From contig CANRHG010000082.1 in assembly GCA_947630385.1 (NCBI GenBank), positions 1 to 8,129 on the forward strand: a stretch of 8,129 bases of DNA. Direction: 5' to 3'. Positions 1 through 6,293 of the stretch are shown here, piece after piece. Position 1 is the first letter of the stretch. The number at the start of each line of letters is the position of its first letter. The stretch comes from an uncultured Eubacteriaceae bacterium (GTDB lineage Bacteria > Bacillota > Clostridia > Eubacteriales > Eubacteriaceae). The notes beneath the pieces are model-generated. The model had not been told where the DNA came from. It worked only from the letters and a program-made list of their open reading frames with translations, and ran no database searches. Both the position numbers and the translations under genes were made by a program.

Positions 1-416
1 GTATCCACGTTAAAAAACCTTGTAGTCTTCTCTTTTATAATGTTTTATTACAAAATTGATTGACTGCAAGATACTCTCTAAAATAAAGTTAATTTTATCT
101 CGTCAACTATGAAACGAAAGTACTAGATCGCCTGGAAGTCAATAAGAGGACTTATTAGAATCTTAAGATTTATAATTGAAAGCGTTATCCTAAATAAATC
201 TGACCGTTTTGCTTTTAAGAGGTTTAAAAATTGATTTGCCGTAGTTAGACAAAGAGCACTCAAAACTTAGATAGTAAATAAAATATTTAGAAAGGAAACC
301 TAAATTCTCTTAGAATTTATATCAATTATTTTTTATATATTTAGTTATCTAAGACCTTAAACTATTACTTTTATCGGTTATATCAATATTTTAGCTAAAG
401 ATATTGGAGATAGATA
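1..416. other. AT-rich intergenic region with small inverted repeats
   Basis: No convincing gene is seen on either strand; the only open frame entering from the left edge on the plus strand stops by about base 63 and is not recognisable. The stretch holds several short dyads: AATAAG/CTTATT with a 4-nt loop (141-156), the perfect 12-bp palindrome AATCTTAAGATT (159-170), and TAAATTCT/AGAATTTA with a 3-nt loop (301-319), which is followed by a T-rich stretch and could be a weak AT-type terminator. No consensus promoter for the downstream gene stands out because the whole region is so AT-rich. Confidence 0.5.
384..410 (+). promoter_or_regulatory. Hairpin abutting the Shine-Dalgarno of the AlbA_2 gene
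   Basis: CAATAT (384-389) pairs with ATATTG (401-406). Inside it TTT (390-392) pairs with AAA (397-399) around an AGCT loop, with G400 bulged. The last base of the stem is the first G of the GGAGA Shine-Dalgarno (406-410), which sits 6 nt before the ATG at 417. The dyad could be an operator for autoregulation or an RNA hairpin that limits ribosome access. The dyad is visible in the sequence; the role is inferred. Confidence 0.4.
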
Positions 417-1775
417 ATGGGAAAGTACGGCGTTGAAGGAACACATTTAGAATTTAAAAGTAAATATACAAAGAAAGCTTTAAATGTAATTAATTCTTTT
501 CTTAATAGTGATGGTGGGGTTATTTTATTTGCTGTCGATGATGAAGGAGATCCAATTCGAATGAATGATAAACAATTAGACGAATTACAATTACAAGTAA
601 GTAGTGCTTTGTATGATGCGATAGCACCGGATCCATCGCTTTATCTAAATACGCAAAAAGAAAATAATGAAGTTATTCAGGTAAAAGTTTTAGAAGGAGA
701 TAATAAACCATATTGTCTAAGAGAAAAAGGAATAAATTCAAAAGGTGTCTTTATTAGGAAGGGTAGTTCCACTCGACCAGCTACTATGGAAGAAATAAAG
801 GACATGATCAGAAAATCTGATGGAGTCAAATTTGAAGAATTACGTTCTCCAATCCAAAACTTAACCTTTAATAAAGCCAGAGAGTTCTTTGCTGATAACG
901 ATTTAAATTTGGATGCTGGAATGAAATCATTAGGCTTAGTTCAATTAGAAACAAACTTATATACGAATCTGGCTTTGATTCTGTCAGATCAAAATCCTTT
1001 TACTTTTAAAGCGGCTACTTTTTCTGATTCTAATAAAACTAAATTTTTATCGCGAAGAGAATTTTCAGGTTCTGTCTTACAGCAAATAGACGAAGTTTTA
1101 GATTTTATTGACATTATAAATAAGAATACATTTGAGATTCAGAAACAATATCGAAGAGAGAAATCTGACTTCCCGAAAGATGCAGTTAGAGAAGCTGTGG
1201 TGAATGCTGCCATCCATCGCGACTACTACTATGAAGGTCCAACTTTAGTTAAAATCTGTCCGGAAGAACTTGAGATAACATCTTTAGGACCGTTAGTAAA
1301 GGGAATTCAAATAGATGATCTTCTTAGAGGTATTCATATCCCTCGAAATCGGAACTTATCAAATATCTTTTATCGATTAGGATTAATTGAAGCTTATGGT
1401 ACTGGGATAGTTAGAATTTATTCGGATTATTCTCAGGAAGAGGTTAAACCTAAAATCGAATTATCTTCAAATGTTTTCAAGTTACGACTTCCTAATAGAA
1501 ATAAGTCAAGTAGAATATTAGAAATCGAGAATAATAAAAAGCAAAAAGAAAGAGAGGCTATTCATTTAACGCCTAGTCAAATTCAAATTTTAACCACACT
1601 CGAAAAAGATAATTACAGTTTAAAGAAAGAGTTAATGGAAAAGTCTCATTTAAAGCCGTCTACATTTTATAAAGCTTTTAAAACTTTAGAAAATAACGAA
1701 TTTATAATTCAAGGTAAAGAAAAAGTTATTGAACTGACAGAAACAGGAAAACAAATCCTTAAATCAATTTTATAA
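417..1775 (+). CDS. AlbA_2 (Schlafen-type) DNA-binding protein with GHKL-like ATPase module and C-terminal winged helix
   Basis: The 452-residue protein has the layout of the bacterial AlbA_2/HATPase regulators often annotated as putative transcriptional regulators or ATP-dependent helicase-like proteins. Residues about 5-130 form the AlbA_2 (Schlafen AlbA_2) domain, with E-x-L-E-F-K near residue 10, NSDGG at 30-34 and the GVFIRKGSSTRPA segment ending near 122. Residues about 250-335 match the HATPase_c_4 module: REAVVNAAIHRDY (258-270) with the N-box Glu259, Asn263 and HRD, then AYGTGI (326-331) as the glycine-rich end. A basic linker (about 360-382) leads to a winged helix of about 70 residues with LTPSQIQIL and KPSTFYKAFKTL. 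The ATG is preceded by GGAGA with 6-nt spacing. The gene stands alone. Family members are linked variously to regulation and to defence or stress; nothing here shows which applies. Cytoplasmic, no signal peptide or membrane segment. Confidence 0.85.
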   Translation: MGKYGVEGTHLEFKSKYTKKALNVINSFLNSDGGVILFAVDDEGDPIRMNDKQLDELQLQVSSALYDAIAPDPSLYLNTQKENNEVIQVKVLEGDNKPYCLREKGINSKGVFIRKGSSTRPATMEEIKDMIRKSDGVKFEELRSPIQNLTFNKAREFFADNDLNLDAGMKSLGLVQLETNLYTNLALILSDQNPFTFKAATFSDSNKTKFLSRREFSGSVLQQIDEVLDFIDIINKNTFEIQKQYRREKSDFPKDAVREAVVNAAIHRDYYYEGPTLVKICPEELEITSLGPLVKGIQIDDLLRGIHIPRNRNLSNIFYRLGLIEAYGTGIVRIYSDYSQEEVKPKIELSSNVFKLRLPNRNKSSRILEIENNKKQKEREAIHLTPSQIQILTTLEKDNYSLKKELMEKSHLKPSTFYKAFKTLENNEFIIQGKEKVIELTETGKQILKSIL

Positions 1776-2090
1776 TTTTAGGAGTGGTACAAATTATAGA
1801 TATGGAATAAATCGCGATTTATCAAGGATTTTTAAAATCTGGAAAGCGGAAATTTTAAGAATTCTGAAGTAAAAAAAAGATAGATTCAATTCAAGGGTAT
1901 GAAGTTAATAACCCGAACTAAAAGAATTGAAAATGCCTTCCAAATTAAATTCTATCAGAGTTCAAGAAAAAGTGAACCCCATGTTAAGAACAACTGAATT
2001 TTAGGGAGGAAAAATTTACTTAAATCCTGATATAATAAAAAGTTTTTATTAGGATGGCTTAATTCTAACTACCATGAAACTTATTAAAAA
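1776..2090. other. Gene-free AT-rich stretch with palindromes
   Basis: No supportable gene was found. The longest small frame with an ATG is 32 codons (1899-1997), with AGGG only 2 nt from the start, and resembles nothing I know. Two dyads stand out: the perfect 16-bp palindrome ATAAATCGCGATTTAT at 1807-1822, 31 nt after the AlbA_2 stop, and TAATAAAAA/TTTTTATTA (2033-2041 and 2043-2051), which is too AT-rich and too tightly closed to be a normal terminator. A purine-rich GGGAGGA near 2003 looks like a ribosome binding site but no start codon follows it. Confidence 0.5.
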
Positions 2091-2108
2091 AGAGGTCAGA
2101 CAACCTCT
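2086..2108 (-). terminator. Rho-independent terminator, leftward
   Basis: Read on the minus strand, AGAGGT (2108-2103), loop TGTCTG, ACCTCT (2096-2091) is followed directly by a run of T (2090-2086). The 6-bp stem, 6-nt loop and T-run are typical. No intact minus-strand gene lies to its right nearby, so it probably served a gene now lost, or the broken leftward frame at 2533-2772. Confidence 0.55.
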
Positions 2109-2111
2109 CAA

Positions 2112-2153
2112 ACTATCGAAAAAGTCGGCTAATTGGCCTACTTTTTCAATAGT
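2112..2153. terminator. Long imperfect hairpin, possible bidirectional terminator
   Basis: ACTAT (2112-2116) pairs with ATAGT (2149-2153), GAAAAAGT (2118-2125) with ACTTTTTC (2140-2147), and GGCT (2127-2130) with GGCC (2135-2138, one G-T pair), with two single mismatches and an AATT loop. The A-run on one arm and T-run on the other are what a bidirectional terminator would show. It could equally be the remnant inverted end of a mobile element. Confidence 0.45.
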
Positions 2154-2157
2154 CCAT

Positions 2158-2192
2158 GCCGATTACTTCAGTGTTATCGGCTTTATTTTTTT
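2158..2192 (+). terminator. Rho-independent terminator, rightward
   Basis: GCCGAT (2158-2163) and ATCGGC (2176-2181) form a GC-rich 6-bp stem with a 12-nt loop, followed by TTTATTTTTTT. It is the best rightward terminator in this stretch and shields the promoter at 2278 from transcription coming from the left. The AlbA_2 gene ends about 380 nt upstream, so it may or may not be that gene's own terminator. Confidence 0.6.
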
Positions 2193-2255
2193 CTCTATTT
2201 GACCGTTTAATCAAGATCGATCTTATCAGGTGTTGTGTTCTACAAGTTGGAGTGT

Positions 2256-2469
2256 ATATAATTCGAAAAATTCTTTTTGCTATAATTAAAACAGACAATA
2301 TCATAAAACGACAGTTTTTTACTAACTCTGTTCTTAGTATATTCGAAAAGGAAGATGAGATTAAAATGACCAGGCAAGAATTTACAAAATTTATTAAAGG
2401 ACTGAAGAAAGAAGAATTAGTTAAAATTATTTTGAATTTGACGAGCCGAAAGAAAGATCTTCAAGAAAA
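2256..2469 (+). repeat. 214-bp perfect direct repeat, copy 1
   Basis: This copy matches 3194-3407 at every position I compared (constant offset of 938). The match stops sharply on both sides: T2255 versus G3193, and T2470 versus A3408. It carries an extended -10 promoter, a leader, a Shine-Dalgarno and the first 34 codons of the 472-residue gene downstream. Its right edge coincides with the left end of the 724-bp insert. Copy and insert are therefore arranged as a target duplication would be. Confidence 0.95.
2278..2286 (+). promoter_or_regulatory. Extended -10 promoter element, upstream copy
   Basis: TGCTATAAT fits the extended -10 consensus TGnTATAAT exactly (TATAAT at 2281-2286). No good -35 is seen, as is usual for extended -10 promoters. 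The same element occurs in the second repeat copy. This copy now drives only the truncated reading frame at 2366. Confidence 0.55.
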
Positions 2470-2536
2470 TGGTACTTTTGCATATACCGTCCCGATTCTC
2501 AACTTTTTTTCAAAAAAATTTTTCACGAAAATCTAA
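2366..2536 (+). pseudogene. Truncated 5' copy of the 472-residue helical-protein gene
   Basis: The first 34 codons are identical to those of the gene at 3304, with the same leader and the same AAGGAAG ribosome binding site. At base 2470 the frame enters the inserted element and continues with 22 unrelated residues (starting NGTFAYTVP) to a TAA at 2534-2536, giving a 56-residue product if translated. A longer frame opens upstream at an ATG at 2156, but that ATG lies at the terminator hairpin, so the start equivalent to the intact gene is chosen. The peptide is probably without function. Confidence 0.75.
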
Positions 2537-2772
2537 GAAAATCGTCTATATATAGTATATTTTCGCATATTTCGCCCTAAATATGGCCTTTCTCGGAGCG
2601 TCTGGAAAACTTTTTTACCCTCCAATACCATCGCCAAAACGACCCTTGCTTTGTACCCCAAATCTGCCAACCATGAAAGTTTTCTTAAATAAAGCTTAAA
2701 CCGGAAATTTAGATGAGTTTTACAAAGGATTAGAGGGTTTCTGGATAAAAAGGAATAAAAGACAAAAAAAGA
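2533..2772 (-). pseudogene. Open frame remnant inside the IS-like element, leftward
   Basis: A 79-codon frame is open on the minus strand between a TAG at 2773-2775 and a TAG at 2533-2535, without a start codon at its beginning. The second half reads like protein (WLADLGYKARVVLAMVLEG, then KVFQTLRERPYLGRNMRKY), while the first half is less convincing. It may be a fragment of a lost gene or a chance frame. I do not recognise it. Confidence 0.25.
2629..2662. repeat. Imperfect inverted repeat inside the element, left arm
   Basis: This arm matches the reverse complement of 2983-3015 at about three quarters of positions with one gap. The perfect parts are the TTGTACCCCAA block and ATCGCCA plus AACG. 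The arms are about 320 nt apart. Read in the coding sense each arm spells LGYK, on opposite strands. Confidence 0.5.
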
Positions 2773-2889
2773 CTATTTCTGAGTATTATAGCTCTCTATA
2801 GACTATAAGCGGAAACAAAAAAGCGTTTTGTTAGATACTTAAGTTGGATCTAGAAAGAAGAATTAAAAGCAAAGAAAGAGGTAGGTTGA

Positions 2890-3114
2890 TTAACCAAACA
2901 GCTTTCATCTGTAGAAAAAGCGGTATTCGCCGAAAAAAGCCGTAATTTGGCTTTGAAAGCCTACTCAGATAGGTTTAGTTTTTTGGGGTACAAGCCTTTG
3001 GCGTTATGGCGATTTGCTACCTGGCATGAATCTGCAAAGCGAAGACTAGGAAAACATCGAAAAAAGCTCAAATATCACCAAAAAAGAGTGAAAAAACGGG
3101 AAAATGTTGTTTAA
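2890..3114 (+). pseudogene. 3' remnant of an unrecognised gene in the IS-like element
   Basis: A 74-codon frame follows an in-frame TGA (2887-2889) and ends at TAA (3112-3114). It has no usable start codon. The same frame continues upstream through a TAG at 2851-2853, reading KEELKAKKEVG before the TGA, so a longer gene has been broken by stops. The C-terminal part is strongly basic (AKRRLGKHRKKLKYHQKR), as in a nucleic-acid-binding tail. A terminator follows 11 nt after the stop and the right end of the element about 80 nt after it, which is the usual place for the 3' end of a transposase or passenger gene. The family is not recognised. Confidence 0.4.
2983..3015. repeat. Imperfect inverted repeat inside the element, right arm
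   Basis: Partner of the arm at 2629-2662: TTGGGGTACAA, then GC, then CGTT and TGGCGAT are shared in inverted orientation. It lies within the basic remnant frame at 2890-3114. Confidence 0.5.
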
Positions 3115-3125
3115 TTGCAGTAAAA

Positions 3126-3159
3126 AAGCGCCCTTTTCTTAAGAGCGCTTAAGGTTTTT
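3126..3159. terminator. Hairpin terminator at the 3' end of the element
   Basis: AAGCGCCCTT (3126-3135) pairs with AAGAGCGCTT (3141-3150), 9 of 10 pairs, with a TTCTT loop. On the plus strand AAGG and then TTTTT follow. On the minus strand the hairpin runs straight into a T-run (complement of the A-run at 3122-3127), so it could work in both directions. It closes the remnant gene that stops at 3114 and shields the downstream promoter copy. Confidence 0.6.
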
Positions 3160-3193
3160 CGTATTATATTCAATGGCCTGTGTAAAAGGCCAG

Positions 3194-3407
3194 ATATAAT
3201 TCGAAAAATTCTTTTTGCTATAATTAAAACAGACAATATCATAAAACGACAGTTTTTTACTAACTCTGTTCTTAGTATATTCGAAAAGGAAGATGAGATT
3301 AAAATGACCAGGCAAGAATTTACAAAATTTATTAAAGGACTGAAGAAAGAAGAATTAGTTAAAATTATTTTGAATTTGACGAGCCGAAAGAAAGATCTTC
3401 AAGAAAA
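3194..3407 (+). repeat. 214-bp perfect direct repeat, copy 2
   Basis: The downstream copy begins at the right end of the inserted element and runs into codon 34 of the intact gene. It supplies that gene with its promoter, leader, ribosome binding site and N-terminus. Recombination with copy 1 would remove 938 bp and still leave one complete promoter and gene. Confidence 0.95.
3216..3224 (+). promoter_or_regulatory. Extended -10 promoter of the 472-residue gene
   Basis: TGCTATAAT matches the extended -10 consensus TGnTATAAT (TATAAT at 3219-3224). Transcription would start near 3231, giving a leader of roughly 70 nt before the ATG at 3304. The element lies inside the duplicated segment, so the insertion did not separate the gene from its promoter. 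Confidence 0.6.
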
Positions 3408-4722
3408 AATTTACTACGAATATTCTCCAAAAAGTCAAGATATTGAAATAAACTATGATCGTTTTGTTGATGAATTGTTTAAGATTGATCGACAAGTTTT
3501 TAATAAAAGTTTTATGTTTATTGGTAGTGCTGAAGTCGGAAAATTTTGCCGTTCAGTTAACAAATTAATCTCTTCTTATGTCGAACCTTTAATTAAAACT
3601 GACCGCTATTATGAAGCTTTCAAATTGCTTCAAGAAACTTTTTATTATACTTTCGAAAGCCTTGGTATCAGCCTCTATAAATATTCAAGCAGCCAATCTT
3701 TTTTTAATAAATTAGAAAAGGATTTTGATAAAATCTTTCAAAATGTACAAGGGTACGAATTAGTAAGAATTGAAAAATTGATCAATGAAAATATTCATCG
3801 AGATCCAGATTTGATGTTTGATTTTTGTATGAATCTATTGGTTTATGAATATTTTCCGGAAGAAGAATGGGAAAAAGAAAAAGAAGAAATCCTAATTAAA
3901 ACCATTGATTCCTATCTAAAGGAATTCAATCCTAACGAACCGGCTCCGGATCAATTATCTGAATGCACTCGTGAATTACTTGATTTAAAAATTAAACGGG
4001 GTGACCCTCAGGAAGATTTAAATGAATTTGTTCAAAAATATAATTATCTAGGAGACATAGCCCGTTTTGAAGCAGAAAAATATTTAAAGGAAGAAGATCC
4101 TGACAAAGCGCTTGAATATCTACAGAAAGCACAGGAACTTCCTACTATGAGTACGGAACAACTCGTTAAAAACAGCAATCTGCTTATAAAAATTCTAGTC
4201 AAGAAAAATCATTCTAAAGAAGAATTAAAGAAAGAACTCAAACATAATCTTGATAATTATGTACAAAAAGAAGCGAGTAATTTATTTAGATATCTATTTC
4301 TTCTGGATAGGCCCGAACAAAAACGAGCGTTTGATTATTACGCACAACAACCGACTACGCAAATTCTTTTTCTTGACAGAGAAATGATAGATGATTACTT
4401 TGAACTTATCCAGGCTCTTTCCATTAAAGATTACGAAGAAATCAAGGACTTTAAAAGTGAATTTGTCCTGACGCTTGCTGGAATTGCTCCAAATGAAGTC
4501 GGTGAATTTATGGCATTTAAAGTACGGAAAGCTATGGCATCCGGTACAAGAGACAAAGACTATAGAGAAGCTGATGAAGCTCTTCGAGCTATTTACGCTA
4601 TTCCCGAACTTAGAGATTACTATGATCACCTCAAACAAGAACTTATCGATAAATATCCTAACAGAAGTAAACTTAAAGGAATCCTGGACGCGATACCTGC
4701 AGGAAAAGCAAGCTATTATTAA
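3304..4722 (+). CDS. Uncharacterised all-helical protein (472 residues)
   Basis: I do not recognise a named family with certainty. The protein appears helical throughout, acidic and lysine-rich, without signal peptide, membrane segment or catalytic motif. Residues about 250-280 (RFEAEKYLKEEDPDKALEYL) look like a TPR-type helical hairpin. The C-terminus (EALRAIYAIPELRDYYDHL, then IDKYPNRSKLKGILDAI, about 425-464) resembles the helical tail of SWIM zinc-finger and similar repeat proteins, where a Tyr-basic-Leu motif closes the array; no zinc-finger cysteines are present here. This suggests a protein-binding scaffold. The start is the ATG after AAGGAAG, 11-nt spacing. The first 34 codons and the promoter lie in the 214-bp repeat created by the upstream insertion, so the gene is intact although its 5' end was hit. 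No terminator is obvious after the stop. Confidence 0.75.
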   Translation: MTRQEFTKFIKGLKKEELVKIILNLTSRKKDLQEKIYYEYSPKSQDIEINYDRFVDELFKIDRQVFNKSFMFIGSAEVGKFCRSVNKLISSYVEPLIKTDRYYEAFKLLQETFYYTFESLGISLYKYSSSQSFFNKLEKDFDKIFQNVQGYELVRIEKLINENIHRDPDLMFDFCMNLLVYEYFPEEEWEKEKEEILIKTIDSYLKEFNPNEPAPDQLSECTRELLDLKIKRGDPQEDLNEFVQKYNYLGDIARFEAEKYLKEEDPDKALEYLQKAQELPTMSTEQLVKNSNLLIKILVKKNHSKEELKKELKHNLDNYVQKEASNLFRYLFLLDRPEQKRAFDYYAQQPTTQILFLDREMIDDYFELIQALSIKDYEEIKDFKSEFVLTLAGIAPNEVGEFMAFKVRKAMASGTRDKDYREADEALRAIYAIPELRDYYDHLKQELIDKYPNRSKLKGILDAIPAGKASYY

Positions 4723-4876
4723 AATAAGTGACAATTTCGTTTTTAAAAATTTATTGATTTAATGGGAGTCCTCTCAACAATTATATGCGACGTTCTGATT
4801 TTTGAGAAAAAATCACGGTCTCAGGTTAGGCTCTCCCTTATAGAAATTAAGTTGCGTATTCGTTTCATCCTTTTGA
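4723..4876. other. Short spacer between the helical-protein gene and the dead transposase
   Basis: No gene is supported on either strand. GATTTTT/AAAAATC with a GAGA loop (4797-4814) is a 7-bp AT hairpin that could end transcription weakly in either direction. The left boundary of the IS remnant must fall in this stretch but no clear inverted end was found. Confidence 0.4.
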
Positions 4877-6174
4877 TCAAGCTGCCCATCCGTCTTCGGC
4901 TGCCTGTTCGAGCTGGACCTGCATGTGAAGGTCGATTCCGGACAAGGCCATTAAAAATAGGATCATGCGCCGGCTCTTAAAGCCGTAGGATTCCAGGTTG
5001 TGGTCTTTAAGGAGACGTTTGTTGATGCGCTCGGAAGCGCTCCTGGTATTGTAGATCTTTTTAAATTTCTTCGAATTTCGCGGAGTGGTCGTGAAAAACC
5101 TTGGATTTTTACTCGGACGGGTGTAAAATGTAGGCACTGATGGGGTTTTACGGCAGCGCAGCGGACATGTCTCGTTTTCCTTTAGTGGACATATCCACTT
5201 ACAATCTGCGCGTTTGGGGCTGTACCCATCAAATTTCATTTCTCGACCATTTTCACAAATGGGGATTCCGAGCTCACTAAAATCGAATCCCCGTTCTTTT
5301 TCCGGTTTACTTACCCGTGGGTTTATATCGATAAAAGCTTCAATCCCGAGTTCAAGACATAGTTCGTAGGTCGCGTTGCCGTCGTGGGCGCTGTCAAAAA
5401 CGAGCCGGCGCACTTCGCTAAGTGGCAAACTTTCAAAAAGGCCCGAGAGCGTCTTAAGCGAAGCGGTGCTGTCGTGTTCGGCCGCGCCAAACAGGTCGAA
5501 GCCGACCGGGAGCTCGAACCCTCATTCCGGATCGTAATAGGTGTAAGTGTAAAGATTGTAGCCGTAAAAGAAGCAGTTTTTAGAGCTGTCCCACCCCCAC
5601 GAAGCGTCGGGCGCGCCGTAATAGCGCAAGTTTTCATCTAAATTCTTTCTCCGGTGGCCGTAAGAGCTGCTTTTTACGGGAAGGTTCGTCCCGTCGCCCG
5701 AAAGGCTCAGTTCTTCGGGCATTATCCCACAAGACTGGGAGGGAAGCACCCCGAGTTCGCAAAGAAGCCGGTTAAAGACCCGGGCGTCTTCGCTCATGAA
5801 GTTTTCGTCTTCTAGGATCCCCTAGGCGATCTGTTCGGTTTTTAAGTCCGGACTCGGATCTTCGGTCTTTTGTTGTTCTTCCCTTTCGGCGCGACGTGTT
5901 CGCTTTGTGGACAGTCCCCGGCCAGACGGTCCACAAAGTTGTAGTAGCTCTCAAGGCTCGGAAATTTTTCGTTCGGACCTACACCGGCTAAAACTTTTAA
6001 GTGGGGATCGCTTTTTACGGTTTTGACCCACGCCGTCAGGCTGATGTAGTCGGAGTTAGTGAACAGATAATACGAGTTGAAGGTCTGTCGCTGGTTCTTT
6101 TCCGGGTTGTTTTCGACGAGTGCCTTCGACACCTGAAGGTTGACATTTGGATTTGTCAACCAGAAAATCCTCAC
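4877..6174 (-). pseudogene. Dead DDE transposase (DDE_Tnp_1-like, IS4/IS5/IS1182 type)
   Basis: Read leftward, this is one transposase of about 430 residues broken in three places. The N-terminal part (from a GTG at 6174; the frame is open a little further upstream) runs to VAPKGKN. Near 5880 the frame shifts and continues as QQKTEDPSPDLKTEQIA to an in-frame TAG (5822-5824). It then runs through GDGT (first catalytic Asp candidate, in LSLSGDGTNLPVKSS) to an in-frame TGA (5522-5524), and the rest stays in the same frame to TAA at 4877. The last part shows VFDSAHDGNATY (second Asp candidate), FIDINPR, a Cys-containing segment (CKWICPLKENETCPLRC) and SASERINKRLLKDHNLE, which matches the conserved Y-x-R-x-S-x-E-R-x-N-x-R region with the catalytic Glu. 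Base composition is clearly richer in G+C than the flanks, consistent with an imported element. It cannot make an active enzyme unless both stops and the shift were bypassed. Confidence 0.85.
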
Positions 6175-6229
6175 TTCATCAATTAAATAATTCTTTTCTG
6201 GTTAAATTTAAATTGTTCTAACGATTTAA

Positions 6230-6258
6230 TTGACATTAATCCCGTTTAATATTAAACT
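6230..6258 (+). promoter_or_regulatory. Promoter of the tetR gene
   Basis: TTGACA (6230-6235) matches the -35 consensus perfectly and is followed after 17 nt by TAAACT (6253-6258), a 4-of-6 match to TATAAT. Transcription would start about 6265, immediately before or at the operator at 6266-6280, so a bound repressor would block it. Confidence 0.65.
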
Positions 6259-6265
6259 TTTTTTG

Positions 6266-6280
6266 AGCACATTGTGTGCT
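6266..6280 (+). promoter_or_regulatory. TetR operator, copy 1 (tetR leader)
   Basis: AGCACA-TTG-TGTGCT is a perfect 6-bp inverted repeat with a 3-nt spacer. It sits at the expected transcription start of tetR and touches the GAGGAG ribosome binding site (6281-6286). The same half sites recur at 6906-6920, which makes it the likely binding site for the adjacent repressor and implies autoregulation. Confidence 0.75.
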
Positions 6281-6293
6281 GAGGAGAAAACAA

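Larger units (their letters stand above)
2470..3193. mobile_element. 724-bp degenerate IS-like element, probably IS1634-type
   Basis: The insert lies exactly between the two 214-bp repeats. Its ends are imperfect inverted repeats: TGGTACTTTTGCATA reading in from 2470 and TGGCCTTTTACACA reading in from 3192, sharing most positions with one gap. Long, variable target duplications are a known property of the IS1634 family of DDE elements, which makes that family the best explanation. At 724 bp it is too short for a complete element of that kind, and its inside holds only broken frames (2533-2772 minus and 2890-3114 plus). It is thus an internally deleted or decayed derivative. I cannot recognise the transposase from the remnants, so the family assignment rests on the duplication length and the ends. 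Confidence 0.6.

Noticed and set aside
1..416. CRISPR array, tRNA or rRNA in the intergenic stretches
   Set aside because: No regularly spaced direct repeats and no cloverleaf or rRNA-like sequence were seen in any of the gene-free stretches.
1899..1997. 32-codon small frame after the AlbA_2 gene
   Set aside because: AGGG is only 2 nt from the ATG, the product is not recognisable, and the surrounding region has no other coding signs.
2156..2365. In-frame upstream ATG giving a longer protein that runs into the truncated repeat copy
   Set aside because: The ATG sits at the terminator hairpin without a ribosome binding site, and the part before 2366 covers the promoter and leader of the repeat; the start used by the intact copy is preferred.
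4294..4734. Long minus-strand frame inside the 472-residue gene
   Set aside because: It lies antisense to a convincing gene, its composition is Phe/Ser/Ile-rich as expected from an antisense AT-rich frame, and it has no recognisable domain.
5384..5641. Plus-strand and alternative minus-strand frames within the transposase
   Set aside because: They are products of the higher G+C content and lie over the recognisable transposase frame; the protein sequences look like nothing known.
4877..6174. TAG and TGA in the transposase as recoded sense codons
   Set aside because: A frameshift is also present, both stops lie in one dead gene, and TGA ends the tetR gene while Trp is coded by TGG elsewhere; decay is the simpler reading.
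4756..6230. GATTTAAT at 4756-4763 and 6223-6230 as an 8-bp target duplication around the dead transposase
   Set aside because: The sequences just inside these sites do not form inverted ends, and an AT-rich 8-mer is easily repeated by chance here; kept only as a possibility.
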